Assembly (NCBI GenBank): GCA_009787915.1
Contig: WQSK01000043.1
Location: 1-8,538 of the forward strand
Length of the DNA: 8,538 bases
Source: Bacillota bacterium
Lineage (GTDB): Bacteria; Bacillota; Clostridia; Christensenellales; UBA1242
Direction: 5' to 3'
Shown here: in pieces, positions 5,823 through 8,538 of the stretch
Position numbering within the stretch: the first letter of the stretch is position 1
Layout: every line of letters begins with the position of its first letter
Translations under genes and position numbers: made by a program
The notes under the pieces: model-generated
Database searches by the model: none
Told to the model about the DNA's origin: nothing
What the model saw: the letters and a program-made list of their open reading frames with translations, nothing else

Positions 5823-6261
5823 AATAAATTTTTTTCGCGTGATAATTTTCGAGGAGTTTTTTGCTTGGCTCATATATATTTTTTGGCAAATTGTCTAGGT
5901 CGAACCAACGCCATTCCAAGATTGTTTCGGGCTCCATTGTTTTGAGTTCACCAGTTATGTCTGTCGCCAAAAATCCCGCGGTCACATAGTGTGCGGTTTC
6001 GGAAAAATCGTCACACAGGCTTATGAGGGTTAGGGTTTTTACGGAGAGATTGGTTTCTTCGTGGGTTTCGCGACGTGCAGCATCGCCAAGTGTTTCATGA
6101 AAATCCACTTTACCGCCTGGCATCGTCCATGTTCCTTCGCCTCGGAGTTCGCCTGGGGCCTTTACCTTGTCAGGGTTTCTAAGACCCAACAGAACTTGCC
6201 CCTGTTTATTTAAAATCATCACGCCGACACCGACGCCAATTTTTTTTGATTTTGTTTCCAT
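5821..6261 (-). CDS. Nudix hydrolase resembling MTH1/NUDT15-type nucleotide pyrophosphatases
   Basis: 146 aa, a single Nudix domain. The N-terminal strand GVGVGVMILNKQGQVLLGLR (9-28) and GEGTWTMPGGKVDFHE resemble human NUDT15 and bacterial NTP pyrophosphatases that clean damaged or non-canonical nucleotides. The specific substrate is not readable here. The Nudix box has G50, E56 and RETHEE (R64, E65, E68, E69), so the metal-binding core is intact. The usual late glycine of the box is N71. EWRWFDLDNLP (about 115-125) is the conserved strand near the C-terminus of this subgroup. The ATG has no Shine-Dalgarno sequence. A CATACT -10-like box ends 5 bases upstream. The gene converges on the terminator of the 185-aa gene and is divergent from the GNAT gene with only 24 bases between start codons. 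Confidence 0.9.
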   Translation of the reverse strand: METKSKKIGVGVGVMILNKQGQVLLGLRNPDKVKAPGELRGEGTWTMPGGKVDFHETLGDAARRETHEETNLSVKTLTLISLCDDFSETAHYVTAGFLATDITGELKTMEPETILEWRWFDLDNLPKNIYEPSKKLLENYHAKKIY

Positions 6262-6285
6262 GGGATAGTATGTTATACTTTGCCT
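6252..6285 (+). promoter_or_regulatory. Promoter of the GNAT gene, predicted leaderless on GTG
   Basis: TATACT (6274-6279) is followed after exactly 6 bases by GTG 6286, the same spacing as for the LysR-asparaginase gene. The -35 is weak (TTGTTT, 6252-6257, 16-bp spacer). This geometry favours GTG 6286 over the in-frame TTG 6280, which would fall at the discriminator. Confidence 0.55.
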
Positions 6286-6296
6286 GTGAAAAGCAA
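6262..6296 (-). promoter_or_regulatory. Candidate promoter of the second Nudix gene
   Basis: On the minus strand, TTGCTT (6296-6291), an 18-bp spacer and CATACT (6272-6267) end 5 bases before ATG 6261. Its -10 box forms one arm of the dyad AGTAT-GTT-ATACT (6267-6279) whose other arm is the divergent GNAT -10 box. Confidence 0.4.
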
Positions 6297-7092
6297 GTTA
6301 ATAAAACATTACTCGGACAATTGCATGAACATCGAAACGAAGACCGAGTTCCCAGAATTCGTGGCGTATGAAAACGGTTTTGACAAAAGCACCGATACTA
6401 ACTTTGCAGATATGCGGGTTTTGACGGGGGAAGCCCTCGGTAAAATGGAGCGGTACTTTAAGGAAAAAGGCAAACAACCTGCGAGTTATGCCTACACAAG
6501 TGCTCAAGAAAAGTTTTTTGAAAACAACAAAAATTATGAACTGGTATCAAACGATACGTGGTTGTACTTGGCGGATGTGGGGGCACTCCTGAAACGGTTC
6601 AAGAGTTTCGACAGCGGTGATATCTCTTACGATGTTATTAACAGGTCGAATTTTAAAAGGTTCGCCGACATGATAAATCGTGGATTCAAACCAAGTGTTG
6701 AAAATCCGTACTCGGATTGGCAGAGCGAACCTTGGGTTGAGTATGTAAAAAACCTTATCGACAAAGACGAAACCATTTTGGACGTTCACAAAATGTTGGT
6801 CTTGACATACAAAGGAGAAGATGTCGGGAGTGTTATGATTTCGTTTGACAAAACTGGTGTGACTCCTTACGCATATATTTGTGCCTACACATATCCGCCA
6901 GAGTTTCGAAAAACGCAGGCATTTAGGTCATCGTATTGTATTTTGAAGTATATAAACTCGCTGGGCTGTAACCAAATTTACAGTCGAAGCGAGTTGGACG
7001 GCTATCCATATAAACTGTATACAAAGATTGGGTTCAAACCATTGTTTGTGACGAAACTTTTTGTCAATAATCAATACCATGAACCCATTTAA
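6286..7092 (+). CDS. GNAT-family acetyltransferase-like protein with degenerate CoA loop
   Basis: 268 aa from GTG 6286; TTG 6280 and ATG 6325 are alternative starts. The second half has a GNAT fold pattern. LVLTYKGEDVGSVMISF (171-187) matches the beta2-beta4 hairpin. AYICAYTYPPEFRK (196-209) matches beta4 leading into the acetyl-CoA loop. CNQIYSRSELDGYPYKLYTK (228-247) followed by IGFKP matches the late strand and helix and the classic (K)LGF motif. The CoA pyrophosphate loop, normally R/Q-x-x-G-x-G/A, reads R-K-T-Q-A-F (208-213) and lacks both glycines, so catalysis is uncertain. The N-terminal ~118 residues match nothing I recognise and may be a degenerate first GNAT-like domain. The 3' end overlaps the ferritin-like gene by 14 bases, so the two are an operon. 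Confidence 0.7.
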   Translation: MKSKLIKHYSDNCMNIETKTEFPEFVAYENGFDKSTDTNFADMRVLTGEALGKMERYFKEKGKQPASYAYTSAQEKFFENNKNYELVSNDTWLYLADVGALLKRFKSFDSGDISYDVINRSNFKRFADMINRGFKPSVENPYSDWQSEPWVEYVKNLIDKDETILDVHKMLVLTYKGEDVGSVMISFDKTGVTPYAYICAYTYPPEFRKTQAFRSSYCILKYINSLGCNQIYSRSELDGYPYKLYTKIGFKPLFVTKLFVNNQYHEPI

Positions 7093-8326
7093 TGAAAAGT
7101 CCAAACCCATTGAAGAAAATATCATGTCGTTCAAAATGATGTACCCAAAGTCCTATAACAAAAAAACGGTTACTCCGTTTACAAAGACGCGTGTAATTTT
7201 GATGAACGGGACCGAGTTCGAGAGTTGTTGGTTTTTGCACCAGTTCGCACGGAACTGTGACGACCCCGATTTGAAACGTGCAATAGCACTTGTTCGAAAC
7301 CAAGAGCAGCAGCAACAAAAACGCATCGGAGCATTAAAGCCTTTGGATGAAAATTTTTTGGAAACCACGATTGGTTATGAGCAATTGGCTATTGAGTTGA
7401 CCGCGATTTTGGCGCAAAATGAAACGAATCCCGATAACAAAAAAGCATTGGACTTGGCGCTTTTGGAGGATTTTGACCACCTATATCGGTTTGCGAATTT
7501 GCTGAAAAAAGACTTTGGAATCGAGGCGGAAACACTTGTAGGGAAACTTACCGAAGTTATGCCAGGTCGCCCGACAATTAACGAGCACCGCCACCCGCAT
7601 GATTTTATCAAGCGACACCTCAATGCAAAAACCGCGGACCCGTATTCAAAATTGGTTGCAGGCATCATCACGGCGGCAGAGCAACAAACAATGAATTTTT
7701 ATATGAACGTGTCGAGCCTCTACCATAACGACATTGGTCGCAAACTGTTTGCCGAAATCGGCATGGTCGAGGAAATGCACGTGTCGCAATACGAAACCCT
7801 TAAAGACCCTACCTGTACGTGGTTGGAAAATTGGCTTATGCACGAGTACACCGAGTGTTATCTGTACTACAGTTGCATGGAGTCCGAAACCGATTCGGGT
7901 ATAAAACAAATTTGGAAAGAGCATTTTGAAATGGAGGTTTCGCACCTCAAGTTGGTTGCAGATTTGTTGAAAAAACATGAAAAGAAAACCGTCGCGGATG
8001 TAATCCCGAAGCCAGAGTTTCCGAAACTTTTAAAGTTTGGACCATCAAACATTGAATACGTGCGCAAAGTCATTGCCGAACAAGTTTGGCTCACAAGCAA
8101 ACGCGAGGACTATACCGATGCGCGTGAGTTACCAAAGGATGCGGACTTCTTTGTCTATAACGCAAAGGTCAATGGGGACTATAAAACAACACCAAGCCAC
8201 CAAATTATCGTTGAATCAGCAAAAGCGTTCGGCGGAAAAGACTATAGGTTCCAGACCAAGGCGCACCCAATACCTGAACTTGATGACCGCGCAAAAGACA
8301 ATATCAATGTTGGTCGGCTATTGTGA
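7079..8326 (+). CDS. Ferritin-like diiron four-helix protein with extra N- and C-terminal regions
   Basis: 415 aa from ATG 7079. The start is uncertain: TTG 7061 and ATG 7124 are in frame, and none has a good Shine-Dalgarno sequence. ATG 7079 is chosen because it overlaps the stop of the GNAT gene, allowing translational coupling. Residues about 195-300 carry the four-helix diiron signature: E201, E231-x-x-H234, E256 (or E259), E286-x-x-H289, each on a predicted helix. Upstream, E101 and D131-x-x-H134 look like a partial or diverged second diiron half. They are followed by a His-rich link (NEHRHPHDF, 168-176). The C-terminal ~110 residues are unrecognised. Ferritin-like diiron proteins store iron, reduce peroxide or oxidise substrates; which applies here cannot be told. 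It is far longer than rubrerythrin or ferritin, and no C-terminal rubredoxin Cys pairs are present. Confidence 0.75.
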   Translation: MNPFNEKSKPIEENIMSFKMMYPKSYNKKTVTPFTKTRVILMNGTEFESCWFLHQFARNCDDPDLKRAIALVRNQEQQQQKRIGALKPLDENFLETTIGYEQLAIELTAILAQNETNPDNKKALDLALLEDFDHLYRFANLLKKDFGIEAETLVGKLTEVMPGRPTINEHRHPHDFIKRHLNAKTADPYSKLVAGIITAAEQQTMNFYMNVSSLYHNDIGRKLFAEIGMVEEMHVSQYETLKDPTCTWLENWLMHEYTECYLYYSCMESETDSGIKQIWKEHFEMEVSHLKLVADLLKKHEKKTVADVIPKPEFPKLLKFGPSNIEYVRKVIAEQVWLTSKREDYTDARELPKDADFFVYNAKVNGDYKTTPSHQIIVESAKAFGGKDYRFQTKAHPIPELDDRAKDNINVGRLL

Positions 8327-8538
8327 TTGAAACCTGTTTGCTATTAAAAGCAACTTACCCTCGAACTCCGCAAACGTGGTTTTATCTGTGATTTCTGCGC
8401 CAATGCGGAACTCGGTAGGGGATATCATTATGTCTTTGGCAATAACCTTGTTTTCGCTTGATAATTTTTCAACCAACCCAGTGATGCCTGGGAGAATTCC
8501 GCGTTCTTTGCCCGAACCGCACGATGTTGTTGCAATGT
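8318..8538 (-). CDS. C-terminal part of an unrecognised protein, cut by the window edge
   Basis: A minus-strand frame is open from the window end to TAG at 8320-8318, giving 72 residues (IATTSCGSGKERGILPGITG at its start, IANRFQSQ at its end). Its codon use resembles that of neighbouring genes and no stop interrupts it. It contains a glycine-rich stretch (SCGSGKERGILPG) and alternating hydrophobic strands. I do not recognise the family; SCGSGK is not followed by S/T as a Walker A would require. Its stop lies within the last codons of the ferritin-like gene, so the two converging genes overlap by 9 bases and no terminator separates them. Confidence 0.6.
   Translation of the reverse strand, partial: IATTSCGSGKERGILPGITGLVEKLSSENKVIAKDIMISPTEFRIGAEITDKTTFAEFEGKLLLIANRFQSQ

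Noticed and set aside
7061..7078. TTG 7061 as start of the ferritin-like gene
   Set aside because: No Shine-Dalgarno sequence and a poorer start codon than ATG 7079 only 18 bases on; ATG 7124 remains possible.
8470..8538. SCGSGKERG in the partial minus-strand gene as a Walker A P-loop
   Set aside because: The Lys is followed by Glu rather than Ser/Thr and the spacing does not fit GxxxxGK[ST].

Overview
The window most likely comes from an uncultivated-type member of the Bacillota (Firmicutes). The main evidence is a der gene followed directly by a gene that reads as the C-terminal half of SpoIVA, the spore-coat ATPase. The two genes also lie near each other in Bacillus subtilis (known synteny: der, gpsA, two small genes, spoIVA). 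No rRNA, tRNA, CRISPR array or insertion sequence was seen. Genes are tightly packed, with convergent ends 6 to 14 bases apart or overlapping.

Layout, left to right. Bases 1-99 hold the tail of a membrane protein resembling the FeoB C-terminus. Bases 2083-106 (minus strand) hold a run of three genes: a Nudix hydrolase, a NIF3-family metalloprotein overlapping it, and a YgjV-like membrane protein. Der (2097-3449) runs the other way, and a compact promoter pair separates it from the Nudix gene. The SpoIVA-like gene (3483-4274) lacks the entire ATPase domain. It faces a minus-strand gene (4289-5074) that fuses a LysR-type DNA-binding domain to an asparaginase-like domain with two active-site residues replaced. 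Across a 137-bp intergenic region with a strong inverted repeat lies a divergent orphan gene of 185 aa (5212-5769), followed by a terminator. Next come a second Nudix gene (minus), and a degenerate GNAT acetyltransferase whose end overlaps a 415-aa ferritin-like diiron protein (plus). The window ends inside an unrecognised minus-strand gene.

Two themes stand out. First, most operon-leading genes have no Shine-Dalgarno sequence. Instead a TATACT-like -10 box ends 5 to 7 bases before the start codon, so transcription should begin at or next to the start codon (leaderless mRNA). The operon-internal nif3 gene and the 185-aa orphan have clear Shine-Dalgarno sequences. Second, the LysR-asparaginase fusion, its inverted-repeat operator and the divergent 185-aa gene look like a self-contained and possibly undescribed one-component regulatory module. 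The operator is centred about 65 bases upstream of the predicted orphan-gene start site, the classic position for a LysR-type activator.

All assignments come from reading sequence and remembered family motifs. No database search was run.
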